A stretch of 64,000 bases of DNA from Mikania micrantha. Lineage: Eukaryota > Streptophyta > Magnoliopsida > Asterales > Asteraceae. This document shows, piece by piece, positions 1 through 11,628 of this stretch. Position numbers and translations under genes: made by a program. The stretch is taken from contig CM018680.1 in assembly GCA_009363875.1 (NCBI GenBank), forward strand, positions 58,553,563-58,617,562, given 5' to 3'. Positions within the stretch are counted from its first letter, which is position 1; every line of letters begins with the position of its first letter. The notes below the pieces were generated by a model. That model worked only from the letters and a program-made list of their open reading frames with translations, did not search any database and was not told where the DNA came from.

Positions 1-659
1 ATCACATGTATCATCCAGATCGGTATGCTTATATATAGGGCATACCCCTGAGTCGAGCCTACAACCCGCCCAGACGCCGTCCCACCACATACTAATCCAC
101 ATAGGACATTGGTGTTAATGATAATTAAGCATTTTACCCATATCATTAACCCATTTGTTCTTCAGTTCTTTGTTCCTTTAAATACAACGATTTGAGATCC
201 TCTATGGATCCTTTGAGTTCATCACACAAATATGATCAACCACAACAATTGTACAAACAGTGAAATAAATGCTTAATTAAATAAATAAATAAACATTTAA
301 TAAAATCTAAGTCCTAATGATTGGGCCTTGGTCATACTCGAGTAGACTAGTATAGCAATCAGGTACTTAGTAGTAAAGGAGATCTGTAAACCTCATCAAA
401 CATGTGACCTATAATCAATCAGTCTAGCTAGGACATCTTTTGATATATAGGCTTTTATAGTTCTTTAGACCGTCCATAGTTCGTATAGTTCTTTAGTTCT
501 TTGGCACATGTTGTCTTTGAGCATTTCCCACATGTTCCACAAAACAGTTAGGGAATACAGTAAATATCATCAAACATGCGTCTCATATTCGATCAGTCTA
601 GCTAGGACATCTTTCAAACCGGAGAATGGCACATGCTATCTTTGATATTTCCCAGTTAG

Positions 660-870
660 ACCCTTGAAATAGTTCTTTGTACTTAGTTCTTTGAAATAGA
701 TCGTTAGTACTTTGACAACACACTCTTGAAATAGTTCTTTGAAAATAAACCGTTAGTTCTTTGAAATAGACCGTTAGTTCTTTGAAATAGATCGTTAGTT
801 CTTTGAAATAGATCGTTGAAATAGTTCTTTGTTTTAGATCTTTAGTTCTTTGAAAAGAGTTCTTTGATTT
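660..870. repeat. Short tandem repeats inside LTR-B left copy
   Basis: About ten imperfect copies of a 20-22 base unit containing GTTCTTTGAAATAGA follow one another, with looser copies from about 430. They lie where the right LTR-B copy carries a completely different tandem repeat (9640-10400). Confidence 0.8.
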
Positions 871-2039
871 GAAGAGTTATTTACTCATGACGAATAGATA
901 ACTCGTTTTAAATCCAATAAACAGTTTACCTAGACAAAAGTCTAGAATAACCGTTATACATGTAAAACATATACAAAGTAAAAGCATTTAAGTAAATGTA
1001 ATTCAAGAAAATAATTTACGCATGCTTCTCAGCCCCGCGTTTGAAAACAAAAATTTTTAGAAAAGCGGCAATGAACTCACCTGTGTTGATGTGCAATTGA
1101 ATCACAAAAGATAATGCGCGCTCTTTGACTGTTGCTTATGTATCTTTAGCACCTGAGTTGTTTTAAGAGGTTCGAATACGATAAGTGTTTATAATAGACG
1201 TTGTATCTAAGGCTTTGGTCTCGGTGTGCAACTAAGTGTCCTATGTTTCTAATGTGTTTCTAGAATTCCTTACATCTAGGTTACACATATTACCCATAAC
1301 TAACCCTGATCCCACATCATTAATTATAATTCTTTAGGCAATATTTTAAGTTAATTCATTTTAAGAACATTAAATTAGAAAGATCATTTATTTTAATTTG
1401 ATAGAGCTTACCATTTAATTTCTTTTATTAAAACATAAATAATTTAGAAAATGTGAACTTACACATGTTGGGCTTGGGTTAATCCCATTGGGTTAACCTT
1501 GGGCCCATTACTAGTTCTTGATTGTTCGTGATTCCTTGATCAATTACTTATACTACCCATCCTAGTTAGTTCAAAGGAACGGCCCAAATGTAGTTGTATG
1601 TTTCTGGTGGATTGTCTAAGTGTTAGGAGTTACTCAAGAGAACAACACTCTAACATTAGACTAGGATTCTTTATCTCTCCATGCATTCCCTACTGTCTTG
1701 AACTCAATAACATCACACCCCATATTTAAGTCATGAGGTGATTTATGAAAACCCTTGTTAGTGAAAACCCTAATCTAGGGTTTCCTTAAATAATTCTTTG
1801 TATTTTAAACTAAGATCACACGCCGTATTCCTTGATTTAATCTTGTTGTCATGATGCAAGTCCCATGCTTCTACTCTATTAGATCTTTCCCATGTAACTC
1901 ACAAAATTCAATTTCCATGCATGCACACCCATTTTACTTGTATGCACACATATGTTTCCCATGCATGCACTCACATACACAAGCCCCAAACGTGAACCAT
2001 GTACCCACTCCTACATTGCCCCTCATTCGTAAGAGCCTT

Positions 2040-2340
2040 GGCCGACTGACTTGGCAAGGCCGAATGAGTCAAGTCTTGATCGAATGGGGTTCGGGCGAAG
2101 AGAGGGTCGAACGAATGGGTCTTGTCCGAATGAAGGTGGTGCCGAGGGAAGGAGTCTTGGCCGATTGAGGCTCAACCGAATGAGCATATGGCAAATGAGC
2201 TTGGAACGATTGAATGGCAGATGGCCGAATGTGGAGATGGCCGAACGAATGGGGTGCTTCGGCTGAAGTTGGCCATTCGGGCAATGGGTCATTCGGCCCA
2301 CCTGTTGGTCACTCCTTCGGCCATTCGAGCACAGGGAGGA
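2040..2340. repeat. CGAATG-rich low-complexity segment of LTR-B
   Basis: Many copies of CCGAATG or CGAACGAATG, spaced irregularly. Open frames on both strands here are by-products of this composition and are not called as genes. The equivalent stretch of the other copy (8160-8700) is rich in CGAACC instead. Confidence 0.65.
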
Positions 2341-2869
2341 GGCAGCCATGGTTTCTAAACTAATCGACCAGATAAGACTAGGGTGCTTATTCCTACACTG
2401 TTTTAACAAGGTTTCGTGAAATTCCTAAGGGCTGTAATGGTCTAAAACCGGTTCTAATGGTGTTCGAACAAGAGGGTTTCCAAAACCCTTAAACCAAACT
2501 AAAAACACGAATTTTACCTCGGTATGGCTGGATAAAAGTTCAGATCCTTTGTACTTTCAAGATCTATGTGTTGCAAGGGTCGTTTTGACACCAAGTATGC
2601 AAGAATGGGTTTTAGAGAGAGAGTAGAGAGAGATGAACGGTGGTGATGGTGAAAGATGGTAGTTGGGGAAATTTATGGCATTGAATGCCATGATAAATGG
2701 CTTGGTTTTACCCGAGTATGTTCGGGTTCGTTCGGTTTCTCGTAGTTTCGCGTAAAAATGTTGATTTCTCGTCGTTTTTGTAACGAAACGATCCAGTTTT
2801 TAAAATAGAAGTTAAAAATTATTTTAGGTTGTGATTCCTAATAAATTAACTAATATCTTTTATTTATTT

Positions 2870-2874
2870 AAAAT
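2870..2874. repeat. Target-site duplication aaaat, left copy
   Basis: Matches aaaat at 5615-5619 and flanks the solo LTR between them; five bases is the usual gypsy duplication. Confidence 0.85.
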
Positions 2875-5614
2875 TGTGACAATCCAGCAATTCGCAGTTA
2901 ACTCCGTTAACCAAAATTTAGCAGAAGTTGTACGAAATCAGAAGATAACCAACTGGAAGGACTTGAATTGAACAAAAATTAGTTCATACAAGTTTAAATG
3001 ATAGGGATTAATGTTGAGACTTTACAAAAAGAGTCAATTTTGACTTGTAAAGTCAAAATTTTAGTGGTTTATCAAGTAAAAATTCAAAATCCATCACAAT
3101 TCGGCTTGTAACTGATCATTAACCCTTCTTAACCATTATATTGATGATTATCATCAATGATTAACAGTTATAATAACCAATAATGTCGAATTGAATTCAA
3201 ATGGCCACAAAAACTTGAAACCGTAGCCCTTAACTTTAGATTACACATAATTCGATTTCAATTCGCACAATTGCACTTCCCTAAACACTATTTGGCACAT
3301 TCAGAGGATAATACTAGCAGCAATTTGATACCAGAAGCTTCGGATTGAAGATTCGATTGGGAGGAGGCCGAATCTAGGGCTTGAATTCGATCTCCATCAA
3401 TTCTAAATCAAACAAGGTAACAAATCATTCCTACATCACCTAAACTAACCGATTAAGCATAACCTTATGCTAAATTGTGGTTCCAATAACGAATTAGTAG
3501 GATTCGATTATTAGGGTTCTTGATGTGAACCGAATTGGGGGTTGCGGGTGAAATAGGTTTGAAATTCAAATCAAAACATACAGATAGTTTCGTGATAACC
3601 TATTGAACGAAATCTGTATGATAATTTCATTTAACAATATCGAATTATATACGATCAAATTCTAGGGTTCTTATAGCAAACTATTTTGGGGGTTTGTAAT
3701 CAAACGAGTTCTAAAACCAAATTAGAACACATACACAGATTCGAAATATGACTTTTGATAAAAATCCTATGTTAATTTCACATTTCAACAACGGATTGTT
3801 AGGTCTCGGGTTCTAGGGTTCGTAATATGAATGGATTTGGGGATTTTGATTCGGATTGTTACAGAAATCAAATTAGATGATACCTTAGTTTCTGAAAACC
3901 CCGATTAATATAAAACTCATATCAATTTTATCAAATTTCATTTAATTGAGTATGAACCAGTTTCAAGTTTAGAAGTTAAAAACGAGTTGGGCTTTTTAAA
4001 TCAAATGACTTTCGAAATGCAATTAAGCTATATGATTAGACTAGTTTAGATTCAGAAAAGAAAAACCCTATAAATTTGTGTTTTGACATATTCGAATTCG
4101 GTTCGATTGGGTTGAGATTAAAACCGTTTGGAACCAAGCACATTTGGGATCGATTAGAGGCAAACGATTAATAGATGATCGAATTAGAACCACCTGTAGG
4201 TGCGCCTAAGCATCTGGAACCATAGCCCCATGGTGTTGATATCGGTTGGGTTCGAATCGAGTCTCAATTGGAGCCTTGTTGGTTCGGTTATTACTAAACA
4301 AAGGGAACCGGGTTTCTCAAAGTTTAAAATAATTAAATTCCAAGTTCTTATGCAAATGATTAGTTGGACCAGATGGTGAGATGGGTCTGTTGTGTTCGGG
4401 AGGTCACAGGTTCGAACCTGTGCCTCACTGGTTTTTGATATTTAGACCAATTCTTAGTATTTTGGGCCTAACTCGCTTATACTAACTCCGATTTAATACG
4501 TTCCAGTTGCGTTGGAACCGTAACGGAATCCCGAACAATATGAAATAATAAAATTTATATTTTAACACGAAAACGTAATCGCGTATAATTACGCTTATTT
4601 AAATAAAATCATATACGGTTATATGATTTAATTAAACGATTTTAAAGTCACACGTACTTACGTATGCACGATTTTAACAATCTAACATACGTGTGTTGAC
4701 ACGTATGTGATTTCACACAAAACGACATCCCGAATAACACAACGTTATTGTTTAAACACAGATTCTTCGTAGAGGATTATCTACGCTAGTTCACGTGTGT
4801 TTGATCATTCTGCTACATTCAAAGGTGCGTACACGGACCCTTTTCTTATTTTATTGTTTTGGGGGAGAAAACATGTGCAAACAAAGCTTTTAAATACATA
4901 TCACTTGCATGAGTTAGCTGTTTACATTAAGTGCGAACATAGCATTACAAGTCCTTACATTTCGAACCGTTTAGTTTGCCGTAGTGCAAAGCGTGGTAGT
5001 TGGAAATAGATCTATTAGGTTTGACAAACCTCACTTGGTAGATGGGATCTAAGCAAGTGTTTGACTAGCCAATTCACATTACTATTGTTTGTGCTAGACA
5101 ATAGTGGAAAGGCAACCAATATTCAAACAGTCAGCTTCGGTGTCGACCACTTATGTAAATAGTACAAATGACTAGCTATCATGACTATGCATGTGTGATT
5201 ATGTTATCTGTAAACATTACATTTCATACAGTTGTTTCAAACATTTGTGATCAAACAAACCTGTGTATGCACCAACCTTTGTGTTAACTTGATTTATATG
5301 TTTTCTCAGGACGCTAAGGTACACAAGCAAGCAAGCATGGACTAGGAGATCGAGTCGCATGCATATTTTACATTCCTATTGTTTTGAATTTAAACATTTG
5401 AGACTTATCGTTGTAATTTACATTTTGCAAACTTTGAACTGTTTTACTTTTTACAAACGCTTCCGCAATGTTTTAAACTCTGAATTTTTCTATGAAGACC
5501 AAAGTTATGTTTGAAAAGCATATAGAGGTCTTCGCTATGTCTAATGATCTGAGATCCTGGTTTGTCACGTCCCAAACGGTATGATTCCATTAGTTGAAAT
5601 TTGGGGGTGTGACA
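2875..5614 (+). mobile_element. Solo LTR of a Tekay-like gypsy family (LTR-A), 2740 bp
   Basis: Begins TGTGACAATCC and ends GGGGGTGTGACA, flanked by a perfect aaaat duplication (2870-2874 and 5615-5619). The last ~100 bases match the reverse complement of the start of the LTRs of the gypsy element at 21,239-32,947, so this is a diverged relative in plus orientation. No coding region. It carries a tRNA-like module at 4363-4432 and intron-like signals: AAAG|GTGCGT at 4821-4830 and TTTTCTCAG|G ending at 5309. It lies inside LTR-B, so it is younger than that insertion. Confidence 0.9.
4363..4432 (+). promoter_or_regulatory. tRNA-like Pol III module inside LTR-A
   Basis: A T-arm-like hairpin, CACAGGTTCGAACCTGTG, contains a B-box match (GGTTCGAACC); an A-box-like stretch lies upstream near 4365-4380. 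No full cloverleaf is evident, so this is not called a tRNA gene. A diverged counterpart is present in both LTRs of the gypsy element (22,449-22,519 and 31,474-31,544). Confidence 0.5.
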
Positions 5615-7044
5615 AAAATTTTCAGAAATAATTAACCTACAGTTTATATTGAATTGCGCGCGTTCGTTCAGATCGTCACCCGTACGAACACGACAATAAT
5701 TATACTTTTCAATATGGTTTTCTAATTATTGGACATCATTCAGAACGTTAAACTTTCAGATGTATTCGTACAGATCGTCACCTATACGAATAATCCGTCA
5801 GTTTAGCATTCACATAACGACATCCGTTGTTGTTTTATTTTGTAAAGCCTCACATACGTTTGTACATAATAAAATCCTATCACATAATCACATGATGGTT
5901 CTGTGTTACCAGATAAAAATCTGACTGATGAACCATAGTTCTGAACTTGTTTTCTAAACTGATTCTGAATTTGTTCGTTGATGACATGAAATGACAATGA
6001 AACATGAAATGAACATAACATACAATGAAACACATATAGTTCGTACCTGATTACTGTTCGTTTTACTGTAGAGATCACTGTTCTGGTGCCGGTTCCGGCA
6101 CTGATGTTACAGGATGTGACTTTGAGTTAATTGGAAAATACGAGAGGAGTTGCGATGGTTGGAAGTTGCATGTGGTTAACAGTGAACACAACCACCAAGG
6201 GGCTGAACAACTAGGCGGTCATCCTTATGCGATGAGATTGAACGAAGCTGAAACACTTCTAGTTGAGCAGCTGTCAAATCAAAACATGTTGCCCTGTGAT
6301 ATACTTGCAGTTGTTAAGGACCAAAACCCCGATAATGTTTCTAACATTAGATCTATTTACAATGCACGACGAAAGTTACGTGCTGGACAAAACACGGGGG
6401 AAACACCAACACAGGTCCTTTTTAACACCATGTAAAATAATAATTTTATTTTACCAAACTCTAGACGATACGTCGACGGATGTAATGGAACATATTTTTT
6501 TTATCCACCAGACATCCTATAATATTTGGCGAGCATTTCCTTGTGTCTTGTTAATTGACACAACTTACAAAACGAACAAATACAACATGCCATTTGTTCA
6601 AATAGTTGGTGTCACGTCAACACACAAGACGTTTATCATGGAACATGCGTTTATAAGTAAGGAACGTGAAGAGAATTTCGTTTGGGTGTTACAAAACCTA
6701 AAAGATACACTTCAACAATGTATGGAGCCACGCGTTATTGTAACCAATAGAGAACTATCTCTTATAAACGCATGTCACATAATATTTCCCAGTGCTGCCC
6801 AATTACTTTGCAGGTGGCACATATTTGAAAACATATCCAAGCACTGCAGGCCAAGTTTTTCGTTATCATACTGGAAAAAGTTTGGATTTATGTGGTTAGT
6901 TGTGATAGACTCTGCAACTTCTGATATTTATGAGTATAACTACAGCCGACTTCATGAATGGCTATGGAAGTCTAATCAGAGTAATATTCTATTTCTTGTA
7001 TTTAATTGTTTTTTAGTTACATGATACGTAATAATCTGTGTATG

Positions 7045-7049
7045 TTTTT
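7045..7049. repeat. Target-site duplication ttttt, left copy
   Basis: Equals 11,135-11,139 read as ttttt (11,135-11,139), flanking the LTR between. Low complexity, so weaker than the other duplications here. Confidence 0.6.
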
Positions 7050-7814
7050 TGTAACATCAGTGCCGGACACGTTGCCGGAACAGTGATCTCTACAGTAACT
7101 TGCACAGTAACTCAGGTACACACTACGTGAAACTATTTATATGCTATTGACACTTGATGCTTGACACTAAATTATTATGCTATTGGTCTGAAATCTGCTT
7201 TAAACCTCATGATTTAACAGTCAGAAACACATGAGACAACACAGAACTGGTACACAGATGCTTGATTTGATGCTATTATGTATAAACGTATGCGAGGTTA
7301 AACAAAACAAAACCATAACGGTTGTTATTACAGAATGCTAAACCGACGAATTATTCGTATAGGTGACGATCTGTACGAATAAATCTGAAAGTTAAACGTT
7401 TTGAAATCATGACCGAAAAAGTAGAAAACAAGAATTAGAAAGCAAAACCATCGTCGTGTCCGTTCGAACGACGATTCGAACGAATACGCGCGAAGGTGAT
7501 GCGTTCTGACGAAACGAAAACGACACGAACGATAATAACTTTAAGAAAATATAATATTTTCTGTTTTACAATTTTGAAACTCATCAGAAATAAATTAAAC
7601 GAAACTCTTTTAATTAAAACGCGTAAAATAATCAATTACGATAAATAATTCAAGAAAAACGGAATTAAAAGATTTACTAGAAATAACCACCTTCTAAACA
7701 TTCGAAAATAAATTCCTTTTTATTTAATTTAGTTACAAAACACGCGCATAACGTGCCGGAAACACGAAGAAAACGAGAACCGAGCAACCGACACGAACTC
7801 GAATACCCTCGGGG

Positions 7815-7822
7815 TATATAAG
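7815..7822 (+). promoter_or_regulatory. TATA box of LTR-B
   Basis: TATATAAG within GGGGTATATAAGCCC, followed about 40 bases later by CT-rich sequence, as in many plant LTR promoters. The inverted left copy has lost the TATA match at this place. Confidence 0.6.
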
Positions 7823-8159
7823 CCCTAAATGAGGGCATTCTCCTCATTTAATTCATTTCACTCTCTCTCTAGCCTCCAAGCCGTCACCCCCTCTCTCTCT
7901 AAAGTTCACCACTTCCAATCTTCATAACTCCTCCAATTCTTGGTGAAATCTTGTGTTTTTGGTGTCTACACGAAGCTAGCAACGCCCTCTACATAGAAGT
8001 ACGGCTATTTTGAAGGTTTAACGGGCCAAATTTGAGGTAATCAAGCTTGAATAATACGAAGAATAAGGTTTTACACACCTTTATTCCATCACACATACAA
8101 TCGGTTGAAAAACCTTGACCTATCCGACTCTAAACCTTCCTTCAAGCTTCACGAAGGTT

Positions 8160-8700
8160 AGTAGAACTAGCTGTGAGCCATGGAACCATTCGAAACCTAT
8201 CAGGTCGATGATGATGATGGAGCTACTGCAGGTTCGTGAAGTGGCTGAGCCAGACGAACCCTCGAACCCTAGCCGAACCGATGATCTGCCTTAGCATGGT
8301 CGAACCCTCCTGTCGCGAACCTGTTTCATCTGCAGCCAAACCTGCATGGTTACATATCTCACAGCCAAACCTACTTAGCTAAACCATTCTTGAGCGAACC
8401 TTCTAGCTTGGCCGAACCCTTGGAGCCGACGAACCTGTGCATGAGCCACGAACCTATGGGTAGCGAACCACCACATGGCCGAACCTTCTGTTTGGTCACG
8501 AACCTGTGATGCGAACCCTAGCCGAAGCTACCTAGCCACGAACCTAGCACCACCGAACCATTTGGCAGCGAACCGTTTTCCTTCCATGCACTCCCTTCAG
8601 TTGCCCAACCTAGGAAACTAAAGAACCATCATGGCCGAACCATGCAAAGCCATGAACCTCGGATGCACCATGCAACACCACGAACCCTAAGGTTCGATGG
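8160..8700. repeat. CGAACC-rich low-complexity segment of LTR-B
   Basis: More than twenty CGAACC units, often as AGCCGAACC, spaced irregularly over 500 bases. The matching position of the other copy carries CCGAATG units. Confidence 0.7.
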
Positions 8701-9639
8701 GCAGAACCGGGTTACAAGCGGCCACCATCTTGAGTCAATTGGCCCACCCCCCTTGTTAGAGCCCAAACAGCAAACCTTTGTTCAACCCATGTATTTAATA
8801 TGCCAGTTAAATTCCTTGGGCTAATGGTATACGTTCGGCCCACTTAATTTGTCCATAATTATCCGGCCAAATAATTGTCATTCGGCCCACATGAAAGGGT
8901 TAGCCCAACCTATGATTAGCCTAGCCCAATATCTCATTTGATTCAACTGATGTTAATCGGCCCATTTCCTTGGCTACAGCCCACTTGGATTATTGGTTCA
9001 TAGTTAGACTCGGCCCAAATTAATTGGCCCAACCATGCAAATCAATTCCCTCATTTACCCACATATTCGGCCCACACGAATTAAAATGAGAACAAACACT
9101 TGAAACTAATGGGAGAAGTAACATTGCATGGTAATCATGGTGTTATCACTACAAAGGGGTATAATTCTTGGATTTAATACATCAATAACACTTGAACATG
9201 ATAATTTTATACACGGTTGGATTTAAAGGCATAAACAAAGCATATTAACTCAAATTTAAATGGGTTATGTATTATTAGAACCAACAATGGAAAACAAGGG
9301 CCGAATTGGGACCGAGACTCACAAGTGTTAGCTAACATTAGGGCTAACACTTATACACATACACATCAGATATAGTTTAAACTTATAAGTTATAAACCAC
9401 GTGAAATCAATACAGGATCTTGAAAACAACAACCAATACTACAAAGAGAGCGCGCATTCTTGTTTATGCTTAGTTAACCACTTCAAACACAAGGTGAGTT
9501 CATTTGTCCCTTTTCAAACATATTTGTTTTTACCTCGGGACTGGAAAGCATGTTATACATTTTAAACAATTATTGAAATGTTTATTAAAGGTTTTTACAC
9601 TTATTCATGATGCTTATAATAACGCTTAAGCTTGTGACT

Positions 9640-10400
9640 CTTATTCTGGAAGCTAGAGACTAAGACTTAAACTATATGCTTGATGCTTATGCTATAAACT
9701 CAATGCTTAAACTATATGCTTGATGCTTATGCTATAAACTCAATGCTTAAACTACATGCTCGATGCCTATGCTATAAAATCTAAGAATTAAACTAGATGC
9801 TTGATGCTTATGCTGTAAACTCTATGCTCAAACTATATGCTCGACGCTTATGCTATAAACTATATGCACAATGCTAAGGTTACGAACTATATGCTCAAAC
9901 TATATGCTAATACTTGAAACTAAATGCTCAAAGCTATGATTGTATGCTAAATGTTAAGCTTGTATCTATTCTTGGGCTACGTAATTGCTAAACATTGCTA
10001 GAGCAAAGCTTGTACCCATGCATTGAGATACGTGAAAGCTAAACTATGAGGATGCTAAGCTTTTATCTATATATGAGATACGTAAATGCCAAACATTGCT
10101 AAAGCAAGGCTTGTGTCTATATATGAGATAGGTAAATGCTAAACTATGTGTGTGCACAGCTTGTGTCTATATATGGGATACGTAATTGCCAAACATTGCT
10201 AGAGCAAGGCTTGTATCTGCATATATGAGATACGTAAATGCTAAACTATTCGAATGCTAAGCCTAAACCAATTCATGAGATACGTAATGGCTAAACATTG
10301 CTAGAGCAAAGCTTGTATCTAGCCGTGGACTGCGTAAATGCTAAAAATTGCTAGAGCAAAGCTTTTACCCATGCATTAGATTGGTGAAAGCTAACTATGA
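9640..10400. repeat. Tandem minisatellite inside LTR-B
   Basis: Two interwoven repeat types: ATGCTTGATGCTTATGCTAT-type units (about 9650-9950), then 55-65 base units carrying AAACATTGCTAGAGCAAAGC and GATACGTAA (9950-10,400). They lie inside the intron-like part of the LTR. Confidence 0.8.
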
Positions 10401-11589
10401 TTTGTGAAACAATGGTGCTTGTACATCTTACTCTAAAGCTAATCTACATAAATTCTATAAACTTGTAAACTTTTAGACAGTACACTAAAGCTATAACGAA
10501 GACTGGATTGAATGGTAGGTAAAATGCTTAATTATCATTAACAACAGTGTCATATGCGGATTAGTATGTGGTGGGATGGCGTTTGGGCGGGTTGTAGGCT
10601 CGACCCTTTCGTATGCCCTATATATAAGCATACCGATTTGGATATTACATGTGATGTTAATGAGGTTAAGGTTTTACCGAAAGAGGTTTGCTAAAGCTAT
10701 TTTTTTAAACAAGTAAACTATATGAACTCACCAACCATCGTGTTGACTATGTTTTCTTACATGCTTTCTCAGGTGACGTACAGGAGCAGGCTAAGGCTTC
10801 AGGATTGCATACTAGGATGTCCAGATAGAGGACCTAGTAGACTGTTGGAAAGCATATCTTTTGTTATTGATACGAATCACTTTTGACATCTTGTACAGTT
10901 ACAAGATAGTAAACATTTGATTCTTTTGATAGGTTTACTTAGTTAAATTACCAAACATTGATATTGTAATTTAACTTTGTAATCCTAGTTTAATGCTTTA
11001 TTGTGCTTTAGTTATTCTCAATGTTGATGTTATGTAAACAATCTCATCATCACGATTATCACTCACGATATCGCGCCACGGGAACCTTCCGCCCGGCGGG
11101 GAAGCGATTTGTCCCGCCGGCTCGGGGTGTGACATTTTTCAGGGATAATCGAATAGTTGCAAGTAAATTGGTTGCAAAAGTAAAAAAGAGATGTTTGTGT
11201 CTGCATGGATAGATAAAAACCGGAATTTTGTTCAGCGAACCACCAACATAGTTGAAAGCCAACGTTCCTTGTTAAAAAAATATCTTCATTCAACCAACAA
11301 CACGTTGTATTGTTGGTCATGTTATTCAAATTGTTAAATTGCAGGAAAAAGCTATAAAGGAAAGTTTTGAAGGAAGCATAATCTTTCGTATGGCACATCA
11401 CAATGATGATCAATTTGAATTATTAGAAGGGATTGTATCTCATGTAGCCTTAGATTTGTTGGTTGATGAAATTGCCAAAATTCAGATGTTGATAACATCT
11501 AATTTATAATGCGGTTGTCATCTTTTCACGAGCTGTGGATTGCCGAGTGCATGTCGTCTATCTAATAGTATGATTTTATTAAATTTAAT

Positions 11590-11628
<39 letters not shown>
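11590..11628. repeat. TA microsatellite in an intron of the MULE/OTU relic
   Basis: An almost pure TA run between the SWIM-like exon and the acceptor near 11,668. Confidence 0.85.

Larger units (their letters stand above)
1..6111 (-). mobile_element. LTR of a ~4.1 kb gypsy-type family (LTR-B, left copy), inverted and cut by the window edge
   Basis: Read on the minus strand, this segment starts at 6111 with TGTAACATCAGTGCCGG and runs leftwards out of the window. It matches the plus-strand LTR at 7050-11134 along its length, e.g. bases 1-140 against the reverse complement of about 10525-10655, 1030-1130 against 9437-9550, and 5640-6111 against 7050-7500. A different solo LTR (2875-5614) interrupts it. 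By comparison with the right copy, about 480 bases lie outside the window. No coding region is visible. Whether it is a solo LTR or one end of a full element cannot be told here. The TATA box of the right copy is not conserved in this copy. Confidence 0.8.
7050..11134 (+). mobile_element. Solo LTR of LTR-B family, 4085 bp
   Basis: Starts TGTAACATCAGTGCCGG and ends CTCGGGGTGTGACA, with ttttt on both sides. A TATA box (TATATAAG, 7815-7822) is followed by a CT-rich stretch and a region of many CGAACC units. Intron-like signals are CAAG|GTGAGT at 9490-9499 and GCTTTCTCAG ending at 10,772. No protein-coding region is recognised; small open frames here, such as 8642-8824, are within the CGAACC repeats. 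It sits in an intron of the MULE/OTU relic, five bases before the CAG splice acceptor. Confidence 0.85.

Noticed and set aside
1..11134. A single MULE transposon with terminal inverted repeats of about 4 kb
   Set aside because: The right arm has its own TG...CA ends and a five-base duplication, and the transposase gene continues beyond it from 11,140. The arms are two separate LTR insertions into the gene.
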